Shown in pieces: positions 1-6,603 of a stretch of DNA of 9,381 bases. Source of the DNA: Rhodobiaceae bacterium. GTDB lineage: Bacteria > Pseudomonadota > Alphaproteobacteria > Parvibaculales > Parvibaculaceae. The notes beneath the pieces are model-generated. The model saw only the letters and a program-made list of their open reading frames with translations, did no database searches and was not told where the DNA came from. The position numbers were made by a program, and so were the translations under genes. The stretch covers positions 1,090,907 to 1,100,287 of the forward strand of contig NVWR01000001.1 in NCBI GenBank assembly GCA_002746275.1. Reading direction: 5' to 3'. Within the stretch, counting starts at the first letter, position 1, and the number at the start of each line of letters is the position of its first letter.

Positions 1-575
1 ACCATGGAAAAGAAGATCACGAACCCCAGCCCGGCAATATTGGTCATCATGGCGCGTCGCATCAAATCCTGTTTGCCCAGGGCCACACCAAAGGCAAAGG
101 CCAGATTGGGGCCCAACAGCGGTGCAATCACCATGGCCCCGATAAGAGCGGCAACATTGTCACTGATCAGACCAACGGCAGCGACCACCCCAGAGAGAGC
201 CGTGAGGAGCAGAAAGTCGCTATCAAGATCAGCCCCCCGCTCAACTTCCTGCAATATCTCTTCACGAGGAGCGGTGCGGCCTCGAAAACTGAACCCTCGC
301 GCTTCCGTCGCCGTCTGCGAGGGCGGCATATCCGGCCCGACAACAGCTTCCACAGGCAGAATGGTGAGGCGCCAGTGAGAGCCGCGCTGCATCACCCGGT
401 GGGTTGCGTCGATAACGCCCTGCACGTCGCCAGTCTCACACACGATCCGGACAAGACAGCGATTGTCTTCGCCCAGTTCCGTATAAACATCCTCGCCCCC
501 ATACTGTTCACCAAGGGCACTCAGTGTCGGCGCATAACCGGCATCGGCGGTGATTTCGACCTGTCTCTTCGGCAA
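1..575 (-). CDS. DUF389 (TIGR00341-like) membrane protein, N-terminal part, cut by window edge
   Basis: This gene runs off the left edge, so only the first 191 codons are visible. I chose a TTG start at 575. An in-frame TAG lies four codons upstream, and a GGAGA ribosome site sits 5 bases before the TTG. Residues 1-75 form a soluble alpha/beta-looking domain (start MPKRQVEITADAG). A linker follows, and then the DUF389 hallmark: an RxxRTAPREEI-like helix (98-107), a hydrophobic helix from FLLLTALSGVVAAVG (121-135), the SDNVAALIGAMVIAPLLGP motif (138-156), and a further hydrophobic stretch up to the edge. Membrane proteins of this family have no firmly established function; transport or channel roles have only been guessed. 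It is transcribed divergently from the Cache-like gene. Family assignment is confident, function is not. Confidence 0.85.
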   Translation of the reverse strand, partial: MPKRQVEITADAGYAPTLSALGEQYGGEDVYTELGEDNRCLVRIVCETGDVQGVIDATHRVMQRGSHWRLTILPVEAVVGPDMPPSQTATEARGFSFRGRTAPREEILQEVERGADLDSDFLLLTALSGVVAAVGLISDNVAALIGAMVIAPLLGPNLAFAFGVALGKQDLMRRAMMTNIAGLGFVIFFSM

Positions 576-664
576 GAGGCTCTCCTAGTTAATTTCGACG
601 AACAGACCATATCGTACCCGGTCAGACACTCTGGATTAATTCTTTCGCAGTGCGGAAGGAAATC

Positions 665-693
665 TTGTTGGCCCAGGCAGGTTTTGGCATAGT
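665..693 (+). promoter_or_regulatory. weak sigma70-like promoter candidate for the Cache-like gene
   Basis: A TTGTTG box (665-670) is followed by a 17-base spacer and CATAGT (688-693), each a four-of-six or similar match to the sigma70 consensus. It lies 44 bases before the chosen ATG at 738, inside the 162-base gap between two divergent genes. This is a by-eye match with no support beyond spacing and position. Confidence 0.25.
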
Positions 694-737
694 CTTCCAT
701 GCAATCAATGTTTTTGTGTGCAGAGAACGAGTATCAA

Positions 738-1499
738 ATGAAAACAACGGTACTGGCTATCTTGGCTCTAACACTATTCGGCTCCGCGGTTGGACAAGCA
801 GCCCCACCCTCGTCACCAGCAGAGTTGGATCGTGCAGCAACACGGATACTTGAGAGTAGCGAGCGCCTCGCAACCGCGATCAATTTTGCTTTTGACCACC
901 TTGCAACATTCATCGCTCTATCGGGGGCACCGGACCAGGTCATCCATCAAGAACTCAAAGACACCACCGCTCGTCTGAACGGTGTGCGGTCCATTCTTGT
1001 CGTCGCTAAAGATGGGTCCATCCAGTGGGATACGATATCGTTTCCGCCTCCCACTCTAAATCTGTCCTCCAGAAATTACATACGCAATGCATTCTCAAGC
1101 ACACACCTTGTGTTTGACGAAGTAGCGGTGGGCAAAACAAGCGGCTTCCCGTTTGTGCCCGTGGCCGCCTACAAACCGGCAATCGGCGCCGTCATCACTG
1201 GCGTCCTGGATCCTCGAGAACTCCAACGCCCGATGGAATGGTGTCCCGAAAGTTGTGGAGGTGCGCTGCTGACGAGGGAGGGACGGATTATCGTAATCTC
1301 GCCGGTGGAGACAAGACTCTCATTTGACCTCATCGATGAAATACGGGTCGCTCACGCCGCCGGTGCCGAAGAAGGCATACTTTTCGAGTCACGGGAGAAT
1401 TTCAATCTGAGGCTCGCTTGGATCGCGTCTGGCGATTTCCCGATTTATGCCGTCGCCTTCAGCTACACCGCAATCTCCCCGACCAGCTCTCTCAATTAG
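738..1499 (+). CDS. secreted Cache/PDC-like sensor-domain protein without a signalling module
   Basis: The product is 253 residues from the ATG at 738. That start places a classic signal peptide at the N-terminus (MKTTVLAILALTLFGSAVGQA, likely cut after GQA at 21). Two earlier in-frame ATGs (699, 708) would bury it behind a polar tail. The ribosome site is weak (GAG six bases upstream). After a helical stretch (27-80) comes a pattern typical of extracellular double-Cache/PDC domains. It has a strand ending in VVAKDGSIQW (88-97), the LSSRNYIRNAF motif (109-119) that resembles the usual LSDRDYFR box, a GKTSGFPFVPVA strand pair (132-143), and a membrane-distal half ending in a FPIYAVAF strand (234-241). 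C169 and C173 could form a disulfide. Cache domains normally bind small ligands outside the cell and are fused to kinases, cyclases or chemoreceptors. Here there is no transmembrane helix after the domain and no output domain. It may be a periplasmic solute-sensing partner or a truncated receptor. Its 3' end overlaps the opposite-strand gene. Confidence 0.7.
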   Translation: MKTTVLAILALTLFGSAVGQAAPPSSPAELDRAATRILESSERLATAINFAFDHLATFIALSGAPDQVIHQELKDTTARLNGVRSILVVAKDGSIQWDTISFPPPTLNLSSRNYIRNAFSSTHLVFDEVAVGKTSGFPFVPVAAYKPAIGAVITGVLDPRELQRPMEWCPESCGGALLTREGRIIVISPVETRLSFDLIDEIRVAHAAGAEEGILFESRENFNLRLAWIASGDFPIYAVAFSYTAISPTSSLN

Positions 1500-1817
1500 A
1501 AACGAAACCATCTCCTGACGTTGCAACCAGGATGATGTCGATGAGTTTGTTTCTCTCTTAGCTTCCAGAAAAACAGATGACGGGCTCTGCCCCTGGCATG
1601 TGGCAAGGGCCAATGCCTCCGCAATTGTGTCATCAGACACAGCTAGCGGCTGACCATGCCAAAATCCAACTGCCAGCCCGGTTGTCGCAGCCAACAAAAT
1701 GCCCAGCCCAGAAGCAACAAAGAACCGCTGCTTCAAAGCCGCGTTCTGGCCGCCCCAGACTGTTTCTTGTCCAACGATAACCCGGCGGAGACGCGCCTGC
1801 ATTGCTGCATCAAGCAT
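1389..1817 (-). CDS. hypothetical small single-pass membrane protein
   Basis: I do not recognise this protein. I prefer the ATG at 1817, giving 142 residues, because GGAG lies six bases upstream; the in-frame ATG at 1850 has a poorer site. Residues 1-31 are basic and amphipathic, with several Arg and Gln, and would lie in the cytoplasm. Residues 32-51 (FFVASGLGILLAATTGLAVG) form one clear transmembrane helix. The remaining 90 residues are polar with two cysteines (74 and 116). The layout (short basic N-terminus, one helix, larger outer part) resembles small regulators such as anti-sigma factors without a zinc motif, but I see no diagnostic residues. The last 37 codons overlap the 3' end of the Cache-like gene by 111 bases, which is long for convergent genes. 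The tail may therefore come from a frameshift that lost the original stop. Real coding is supported by the ribosome site, the helix and the otherwise empty 1500-1894 gap. Confidence 0.45.
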   Translation of the reverse strand: MLDAAMQARLRRVIVGQETVWGGQNAALKQRFFVASGLGILLAATTGLAVGFWHGQPLAVSDDTIAEALALATCQGQSPSSVFLEAKRETNSSTSSWLQRQEMVSFLIERAGRGDCGVAEGDGINREIARRDPSEPQIEILP

Positions 1818-1894
1818 CTGATTCTCCACTCCCCCTTTATCCGTACGCATGCTTGACTGAACGTTTCACTTTGTCAACTTTGAAGGAAAATGAC

Positions 1895-2524
1895 ATGGAA
1901 CCGATTGTTAAACAGGCAACTCTGAACGACCTTGGCGCGATCGCCCGTATTCACGTTGATTGCTGGCGCGAAATTTACACCTTTGTCCCGGAGACGGTCC
2001 ATCAGGCGCGAAATCTGACTGTTCGCTACGAGCAATGGGAAGAAGTTGTTGTCGCCGATCGTCCCAACGAACGCCTGTGGAGTGTCTGGCTGGATGAAAA
2101 AATAGTGGGCTTTGCTCACGCCAACGATGCCGGCGACAAAGACATTCCAGAAGCGCGCGCACTCTTCAACGCGGCTTACTTTACGCCTGCAGTGCGAAAA
2201 CAGAACGTCGGAGTATACGTCATGGACGCGATGATCCAGTTTGCCACGGGCGCCGACCTTTGGCCTGCTTGCCTCTGGGCGTTTGAAAAAAACCCGGGTC
2301 GAAGCCGCAATGCTGCAGCGGGCTGGCAAGAAGTCTGTCGACGTGATCGAACCATCGAAGGTATCGCTGTGCCGGAAGTCGGTTATCTGTCGCCCGCGGA
2401 TCCAAACACTCTCTACGCCAAGATGAACCTGAAACTCCAAACCGCGGGTGCTCGGACGCAACCTTCGCCAACGGTGGAGCATCCAGACCAAGAGCTGCCG
2501 CAAGAAAACCAGCTACCAAGATAG
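1895..2524 (+). CDS. GNAT-family N-acetyltransferase-like protein
   Basis: The product is 209 residues from the ATG at 1895, which has AAGGA seven bases upstream; an earlier in-frame ATG at 1802 lacks this. The N-terminus reads as a GNAT start: IVKQATLNDLGAIARIHVDCWREIY (4-28) matches the usual 'IRPATPxDxxAIAxxHVxSWRxxY' pattern. WSVWLDEKIVGFAH (62-75) is the central strand pair. RKQNVGVYVMDAMIQ (101-115) occupies the acetyl-CoA pyrophosphate loop, but with Asn where the first Gly is usual. LWAFEKN (127-133) and AGWQEV (142-147) flank the place where family members carry the Phe-Tyr pair that often supplies the general acid; here the segment reads PGRSRNAA and has no Tyr. About 35 residues at the C-terminus are polar and look like an added tail. 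The substrate is unknown. It could be catalytically altered or decaying. The gene stands alone between a divergent hypothetical gene and the terminator at 2539. Confidence 0.75.
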   Translation: MEPIVKQATLNDLGAIARIHVDCWREIYTFVPETVHQARNLTVRYEQWEEVVVADRPNERLWSVWLDEKIVGFAHANDAGDKDIPEARALFNAAYFTPAVRKQNVGVYVMDAMIQFATGADLWPACLWAFEKNPGRSRNAAAGWQEVCRRDRTIEGIAVPEVGYLSPADPNTLYAKMNLKLQTAGARTQPSPTVEHPDQELPQENQLPR

Positions 2525-2538
2525 TCTCCACAGCAAAA

Positions 2539-2570
2539 CGGTTGCTCTCGCTTTCGCGCGAGGGCAACCG
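2539..2570 (-). terminator. strong hairpin, rho-independent-like terminator for the tRNA, possibly also the GNAT gene
   Basis: A 13-base-pair stem (2539-2551 with 2558-2570, one T-G wobble) closes a six-base loop. Read on the minus strand it is followed by TTTTG, so it fits best as the terminator of the tRNA transcript. In the plus direction it sits 14 bases after the GNAT stop without a T-run, so it may only weakly end or protect that transcript. Confidence 0.7.
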
Positions 2571-2627
2571 GGCACTCAAGCCGGATGACCCGAGAATAGG
2601 ACGTGGCGGACAAACTGTGAGGGAATA

Positions 2628-2704
2628 TGGTGGGCCCGGCAGGACTCGAACCTGCGACCAAACCGTTATGAGCGGTTCGCTCTAACCAACTGAGCTACAG
2701 GCCC
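2628..2704 (-). tRNA. tRNA with anticodon CAU, probably tRNA-Ile2 (lysidine-modified); tRNA-Met not excluded
   Basis: A 77-base cloverleaf including an encoded CCA end reads on the minus strand. The acceptor stem is GGGCCTG with CGGGCCC (one T-G wobble), the D-arm GCTC/GAGC with loop AGTTGGTTA, and the anticodon stem AACCG/CGGTT with loop CTCATAA. The T-arm carries the usual GTTCGAGTC. The anticodon CAT is shared by elongator Met, initiator Met and Ile2. It is not an initiator, because the first acceptor pair is matched and the anticodon stem lacks three G-C pairs. C4-G69, U12-A23 and C29-G41 agree with isoleucine identity elements known from E. coli, so I favour Ile2, whose C34 is changed to lysidine by TilS to read AUA. 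It is followed by the 2539-2570 hairpin. Confidence 0.93.
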
Positions 2705-2714
2705 TCCGCACCGG

Positions 2715-2741
2715 GGTATATCAGATCATGGAGCGCATCAA
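2715..2741 (-). promoter_or_regulatory. candidate promoter for the tRNA gene
   Basis: On the minus strand TTGATG (2736-2741) and TATACC (2715-2720) are separated by 15 bases, somewhat short. The second box ends ten bases before the mature tRNA 5' end, so a short leader would be expected. The match is by eye only. Confidence 0.3.
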
Positions 2742-2853
2742 AACCCGAATGCGCAGGAATTCGCCAAAGCACCCAGATGCATTTGCCCCATTTTGGACCT
2801 AATTTTCTGCCAGCTTGCCCGTCATTGGAACTGACCCTATTGAGGAGCCTCTC

Positions 2854-3630
2854 ATGACAATGATCACACCGCTATCGACAGCTTCTCCGGCCAAAGTGCG
2901 CGAACCTAAAGCGCGGGGCCTCAAGGCGCGCCTCGCACCAATTGCCGCCTGCCTGCTGGCTCTGATGGCACCATTGGCCACCTCTGGCGGCGCTGCCTAT
3001 GCAGAGGATGCACAACGGACGATCACTGTCTCTGGTCGAGGCGAAATTTCTGTGCGGCCCGACATTGCCTATCTCGAGACCGGCGTCGTGACACAGGCAA
3101 AAACCGCCGTGGAGGCTCTGACAGCCAACACTCAGGCCATGCAGGCTGTCTTTCAGGGATTGAAAGCGCTCAATATTGAAGACCGCGACATCCGCACCTC
3201 CCAGTTTTCGATCAATGCGGTTCACACCCGCCCAGAACGCGGAGAAGCCTCAAGGATCAGTGGCTATCAGGCATCCAACATTGTGACCCTGACATTGCGT
3301 GATCTGGACCGCATAGGAGAGGCACTGGATACCCTTGTGACTCTCGGGTCAAATCGGCTTCACGGCATCCGCTTTCAGGTCGAAAAGCCAGGGCCGCTGC
3401 TTGATGCTGCCCGGGCCGATGCTGTGAAAGATGCTTTGCGGAAGGCCAAAATTTATGTCGCCGCCGCTGGCGTCGTGCTTGGCCCCATCGTCTCAATCAA
3501 CGAGTCCGGTGGCCGCATGCCGAGCCCCGTCTTCGCACGCGCCATGTCGATGGAATCCACGGATGTGGCCGTAGCGCCCGGTGAACAGACCCTGTCCACA
3601 GGCGTCACCCTCGTCATATCCATCCAATAG
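2854..3630 (+). CDS. secreted SIMPL-domain (DUF541, BP26/Omp28-like) protein
   Basis: The product is 258 residues from the ATG at 2854, with GAGGAG six bases upstream. A long basic lead (1-26) precedes a hydrophobic core (27-48) ending in AYA before ED, a good signal peptidase I site after residue 50. The mature part starts RTITVSGRGEISVRPDIAYL, the signature opening of SIMPL proteins. It continues through the ALTANTQAMQAVFQGLKAL helix (about 89-107), a DIRTSQFSINAVHT segment, GYQASNIVTLTLRDLDRIG (roughly 141-159), and the late ADAVKDALRKAKIYVAAAGVVLGPI helix-turn motif. Length fits the family, which includes Brucella BP26 and E. coli YggE. These are periplasmic or outer-membrane-associated proteins that can form oligomeric channels or rings, and YggE is tied to oxidative stress, but no enzymatic activity is agreed. 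It is divergent from the tRNA and ends 17 bases before the panD stop on the other strand. Confidence 0.9.
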   Translation: MTMITPLSTASPAKVREPKARGLKARLAPIAACLLALMAPLATSGGAAYAEDAQRTITVSGRGEISVRPDIAYLETGVVTQAKTAVEALTANTQAMQAVFQGLKALNIEDRDIRTSQFSINAVHTRPERGEASRISGYQASNIVTLTLRDLDRIGEALDTLVTLGSNRLHGIRFQVEKPGPLLDAARADAVKDALRKAKIYVAAAGVVLGPIVSINESGGRMPSPVFARAMSMESTDVAVAPGEQTLSTGVTLVISIQ

Positions 3631-3647
3631 GGGTTGCCAGTAATCTG

Positions 3648-3998
3648 CTAGGAGGAGATGCGGTTATCCGCATTCATCAGCAGCACGGTGGGCTTAAATC
3701 CAGCGGCTTCTTCATCGCTCATCTGCGCGTAAGCAACAATGATCACTAGATCGCCCACCTGGGCCTTACGGGCACCCGCCCCGTTCATCCCGATCACGCC
3801 TGAGCCTGCGGACGCTTCGATCGCATAGGTCGTCAAGCGCTCGCCATTCGTGATGTTCAACACATCAACCTGCTCGTTCGGCAAAATACCCGAGGCAGCG
3901 AGCAGGTCCTTGTCGATGGAAACCGAGCCCTCATAGTTCAGGTCGCACTGGGTAACCGTCGCCCGGTGTATCTTCGCCTTCATCATGGTGAGGTTCAC
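3648..3998 (-). CDS. panD: aspartate 1-decarboxylase precursor
   Basis: This is the pyruvoyl enzyme that converts L-aspartate to beta-alanine for pantothenate and coenzyme A. I place the start at a GTG (3998) with GGAG eight bases upstream. The resulting [12 protein letters not shown] aligns residue for residue with the E. coli MIRTMLQGKLHR start, although an ATG lies four codons in. With this start the self-cleavage site falls at Gly24-Ser25 in YEGS, and K9, Y22, R54, Y58 and N72 fall at the E. coli positions expected for processing and catalysis. [12 protein letters not shown] (72-83) is the conserved core strand. The 116-residue length is slightly shorter than E. coli's 126, lacking a C-terminal tail. 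The gene lies 113 bases after rpoD on the same strand. It could be co-transcribed or have its own promoter within that gap. No other pan genes are nearby. Confidence 0.95.
   Translation of the reverse strand: MNLTMMKAKIHRATVTQCDLNYEGSVSIDKDLLAASGILPNEQVDVLNITNGERLTTYAIEASAGSGVIGMNGAGARKAQVGDLVIIVAYAQMSDEEAAGFKPTVLLMNADNRISS
3658..3673. repeat. small inverted repeat in the panD 3' end, between convergent genes
   Basis: A six-base perfect stem (ATGCGG with CCGCAT) with a TTAT loop lies in the last panD codons, 28 bases after the SIMPL stop. No T-run follows on either strand, so a terminator role for the convergent pair is weak. Confidence 0.3.
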
Positions 3999-4058
3999 GA
4001 TCTTTACTCCACACAAAGTCCGTCCCATCGGCTCTACCCAAGCCCGGGTCACTTAGCT

Positions 4059-4077
4059 CGAACAATAAGCCTGTTCG
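4059..4077. repeat. inverted repeat between rpoD and panD
   Basis: CGAACA (4059-4064) and TGTTCG (4072-4077) form a six-base stem around a seven-base loop, in the 113-base gap between the rpoD stop and panD start. Without a T-run it is not a standard terminator. It could be an RNA hairpin at the rpoD 3' end or an operator for panD. Confidence 0.3.
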
Positions 4078-4111
4078 CGAATGTTCAGTAAAACCTAAAG
4101 CGGCAAGAGCT

Positions 4112-6100
4112 CTAGTTGTCGAGGAAGCTCCGAAGTTTCCGGCTACGGCTTGGGTGCTTGAGCTTACGCAACGCTTTCGCTTCAATCTGACGAATACGCT
4201 CACGTGTCACAGAGAACTGCTGCCCAACTTCTTCCAACGTATGGTCGGTGTTCATCCCGATACCAAAGCGCATGCGCAACACGCGTTCTTCACGCGGTGT
4301 GAGCGAAGCCAACACCCGTGTCGTTGTTTCGCGCAAATTGGACTGGATGGCGGCATCGATGGGAAGAACAGCATCCTTGTCTTCGATGAAATCACCCAGA
4401 TGACTGTCTTCTTCATCACCAATCGGTGTTTCCAGTGAAATCGGCTCTTTGGCAATTTTCAGAACCTTGCGAACCTTCTCCAGCGGCATACCAAGCTTTA
4501 TGGACAGCTCTTCTGGTGTCGGCTCCCGACCAATTTCGTGCAACATCTGACGCGATGTCCGAACCAGCTTGTTGATCGTCTCGATCATATGCACAGGAAT
4601 ACGGATTGTCCGCGCCTGGTCGGCAATGGAGCGCGTAATAGCCTGGCGGATCCACCAGGTCGCATAGGTCGAGAATTTATAACCACGGCGATATTCAAAC
4701 TTATCAACCGCTTTCATAAGGCCAATATTGCCTTCCTGAATGAGGTCGAGGAACTGCAGGCCACGGTTCGTATATTTTTTGGCAATGGAAATAACGAGAC
4801 GCAGGTTCGCTTCAACCATTTCCTTCTTGGCGATGCGTGCTTCTCGCTCACCCTTCTGCACCGTGTGCACGATGCGGCGATATTCGGAAATATCCAGTCC
4901 GGTCTCAGCAGCCAGTTCCTGAATTTCGTCGCGGATTTCCCTGACGCCATCCTTCTCGCTCTTCGCGAAATCTGCCCAGCCCTTGCCTTTCAGCCGGCTG
5001 ACCCGGCGCAACCAATTGGGATCAAGTTCGTTCTTGTAATATTGCTGCAAGAAGTCTTCACGTGCGACGCCATGCGTACCAGCAGCGCGCAACAGGCGAC
5101 CTTCCAGCCCCATCAACCGTTTGTTGATCGTGTAGAGTTGATCAACAAGGCTGTCGATACGATTATTGTTAAGCGCGAGGCTTTTCACCTCATCAATAAC
5201 GTCTTCTTTGAGCTTCTTGTAGCGACGCTCCTGCGAGGTCGAGAGCTCATCATTTTTCAGGCCCAGTTCGTGGCGTTGGTCCTGCAATCGGCGAAGCTTT
5301 TTATAGTCCGACGCGATTGAGTCAAAAATCTCAAGAACCTTTGGCTTCAGTTCCGCTTCCATGGCCGCGAGGGAAAGATTGTTCTCTCCATCATCGTCCT
5401 CTTCTTCTTCCTCAGGCTCTTCTTCAATGACCTTGCCTTCGGCTTTCGCACGCTCTTTGTCGAGAGCCGCCTGGCTTCTGTCGACCTTCTTGGCATCAGG
5501 TCCAGCATAAGTCGCATCAAGATCGATAATGTCGCGCAGCAGAATTTTTGCTTCGTTCAGCTCATCGCGCCAGATAATGATCGCCTGGAAAGAAAGCGGG
5601 CTTTCGCACAGCCCGGTAATCATGGTCTCACGGCCAGCTTCAATACGCTTGGCAATGGCTATTTCGCCTTCACGAGAGAGAAGCTCAACAGAGCCCATTT
5701 CACGCAAGTACATGCGGACGGGATCATCGGTCCGGTCCAAAGGCGTTGCACCTGTGGCGCCTGATTTGGCAACTGCCGCAGTCCCGGTTTTGGCCTTCGC
5801 GACGTCGGTGCTTTTATCTTCCGCCTTGTCGTCTTTATCTTCGGCTTCGGCTTCGCCGTCTTCATTCTCCACAACCGTGATGCCCATTTCAGAGAGCATC
5901 GCCATCGTGTCTTCGATTTTTTCAGAGCTGAACTCTTCAGACGGCAGAACTTTGTTAAGCTCGTCATAGGTAACAAAGCCACGCGCCTTTGCTGCCTTGA
6001 TCATCTTCTTGACGCCAGCGTCCGACATATCAAGCAACGGGCCATCCCGTTCTTCAACCGTCGTTTCCGCTGTGTCTGCTTCTGCCGTCTTCGTCGCCAT
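4112..6100 (-). CDS. rpoD: RNA polymerase primary sigma factor RpoD (sigma70)
   Basis: The product is 662 residues from an ATG with GGAG nine bases upstream. Region 1.1 spans about 26-76 ([24 protein letters not shown]), followed by a charged linker rich in Glu, Asp, Lys and Ala (80-118). Region 1.2 is [15 protein letters not shown] (122-136) onwards. A long non-conserved region (about 160-420) includes an acidic run of Glu and Asp at 226-240. Region 2 runs through [30 protein letters not shown] (431-460) to the -10-recognising and melting residues [21 protein letters not shown] (468-488). Region 3.2, the sigma finger, is around [20 protein letters not shown] (555-574). Region 4.2 has the -35-reading helix-turn-helix [29 protein letters not shown] (622-650). 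All key aromatic and basic residues look intact. It directs the core enzyme to housekeeping promoters. It follows dnaG, as in the macromolecular-synthesis block known from many proteobacteria. Confidence 0.98.
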   Translation of the reverse strand: MATKTAEADTAETTVEERDGPLLDMSDAGVKKMIKAAKARGFVTYDELNKVLPSEEFSSEKIEDTMAMLSEMGITVVENEDGEAEAEDKDDKAEDKSTDVAKAKTGTAAVAKSGATGATPLDRTDDPVRMYLREMGSVELLSREGEIAIAKRIEAGRETMITGLCESPLSFQAIIIWRDELNEAKILLRDIIDLDATYAGPDAKKVDRSQAALDKERAKAEGKVIEEEPEEEEEDDDGENNLSLAAMEAELKPKVLEIFDSIASDYKKLRRLQDQRHELGLKNDELSTSQERRYKKLKEDVIDEVKSLALNNNRIDSLVDQLYTINKRLMGLEGRLLRAAGTHGVAREDFLQQYYKNELDPNWLRRVSRLKGKGWADFAKSEKDGVREIRDEIQELAAETGLDISEYRRIVHTVQKGEREARIAKKEMVEANLRLVISIAKKYTNRGLQFLDLIQEGNIGLMKAVDKFEYRRGYKFSTYATWWIRQAITRSIADQARTIRIPVHMIETINKLVRTSRQMLHEIGREPTPEELSIKLGMPLEKVRKVLKIAKEPISLETPIGDEEDSHLGDFIEDKDAVLPIDAAIQSNLRETTTRVLASLTPREERVLRMRFGIGMNTDHTLEEVGQQFSVTRERIRQIEAKALRKLKHPSRSRKLRSFLDN

Positions 6101-6166
6101 TCAAAAACTCTCCGCCTGACCCGTACGATTTGTTGAGAGGGGTTTCATTTCAAAACCACCGAACGC

Positions 6167-6199
6167 TGCACCACCAGTGCAAAACATCTGCACATGTGC
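6167..6199. promoter_or_regulatory. cluster of TGCAC palindromes upstream of rpoD
   Basis: Two nearby dyads lie 67-100 bases upstream of the rpoD ATG: TGCAC-N5-GTGCA (6167-6181) and the perfect ten-base palindrome GCACATGTGC (6190-6199). Together they give repeated TGCAC half-sites on both strands in the 149-base gap before rpoD. This could be an operator, or chance similarity. Confidence 0.3.
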
Positions 6200-6249
6200 G
6201 CCGCGTTCTTTCTTCTCTCAAATCGCAGGTCGGTTTGGTTCCTTGCCAA

Positions 6250-6603
6250 TCACAATCTTGAAAGTCCGGAAAGCTCTGCATGAATTGCTTTGAGCCTCAC
6301 CAGATTTTCGTCCGTCATCTCTTCTGCCAGCGCTCGTTCTGCTGCCTTGAGCTCACTCTGCAAATCCGCTGCCCTTTGGTGCCAGTTCAGCAGGTGTAGC
6401 CACCCCTGTTCGGCTTCGTCGGTGCTGGCATCAGGCCGTGCAAATGTTTCGCTCTTCGACGCCGTCCCCTCCTCGAGTCGGCGAGCAATGTCCGATAATC
6501 CCCTAGTATCCAAGTGGCCCCTCAACCTATCCCTGTCAAGGGGCGCATGAAGGGCGGCTATATCTATGATTTCATTGCGTATTTTGTCAAGCGGTCCGTC
6601 GTC
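6250..6603 (-). pseudogene. remnant of a dnaG 3' end (DnaG C-terminal domain fragment)
   Basis: An open stretch of 117 codons lies directly after and slightly overlapping the dnaG stop, in the +1 frame relative to dnaG. It begins after an in-frame TGA at 6604-6606 and ends at TGA 6250-6252. There is no ATG start; the only starts are rare codons such as the TTG at 6525, without a clear ribosome site. The reading begins DDGPLDKIRNEIIDIAALHA, continues LDRDRLRGHLDTRGLSDIARRLEE, and ends in a helical hairpin with WHQRAADLQSELKAAERALAEE and ENLVRLKAIHAEL. This matches my memory of the usual alphaproteobacterial DnaG C-terminus (helicase-binding domain), which typically carries WHxA and L-x-AERALxEExTEENxxRLxxIxxxL. 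GC is near 60 % for most of its length, as in the native genes. It is thus best read as the displaced original end of dnaG. It might still be translated from TTG 6525 as a 91-residue helical peptide, but I have no evidence for that. Confidence 0.6.

Noticed and set aside
1..378. Plus-strand reading at the left edge
   Set aside because: It is antisense to the DUF389 gene, whose protein pattern is clear.
671..680. Partial match to the tRNA 3' end (gcccaggcag against gcccggcagg) as an attachment site
   Set aside because: The match is short and imperfect, and no integrase is present.
1874..2503. Long minus-strand reading opposite the GNAT gene
   Set aside because: The plus frame has a clear GNAT pattern and ribosome site; the minus frame shows no family pattern.
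4073..4086. GTTC-N6-GTTC direct repeat resembling the alphaproteobacterial LexA box
   Set aside because: The known box is GTTC-N7-GTTC; the spacing here is one base short and the site lies at the rpoD 3' end.
4538..5320. 260-codon plus-strand reading opposite rpoD
   Set aside because: It is antisense to highly conserved RpoD sequence and has no recognisable domain.
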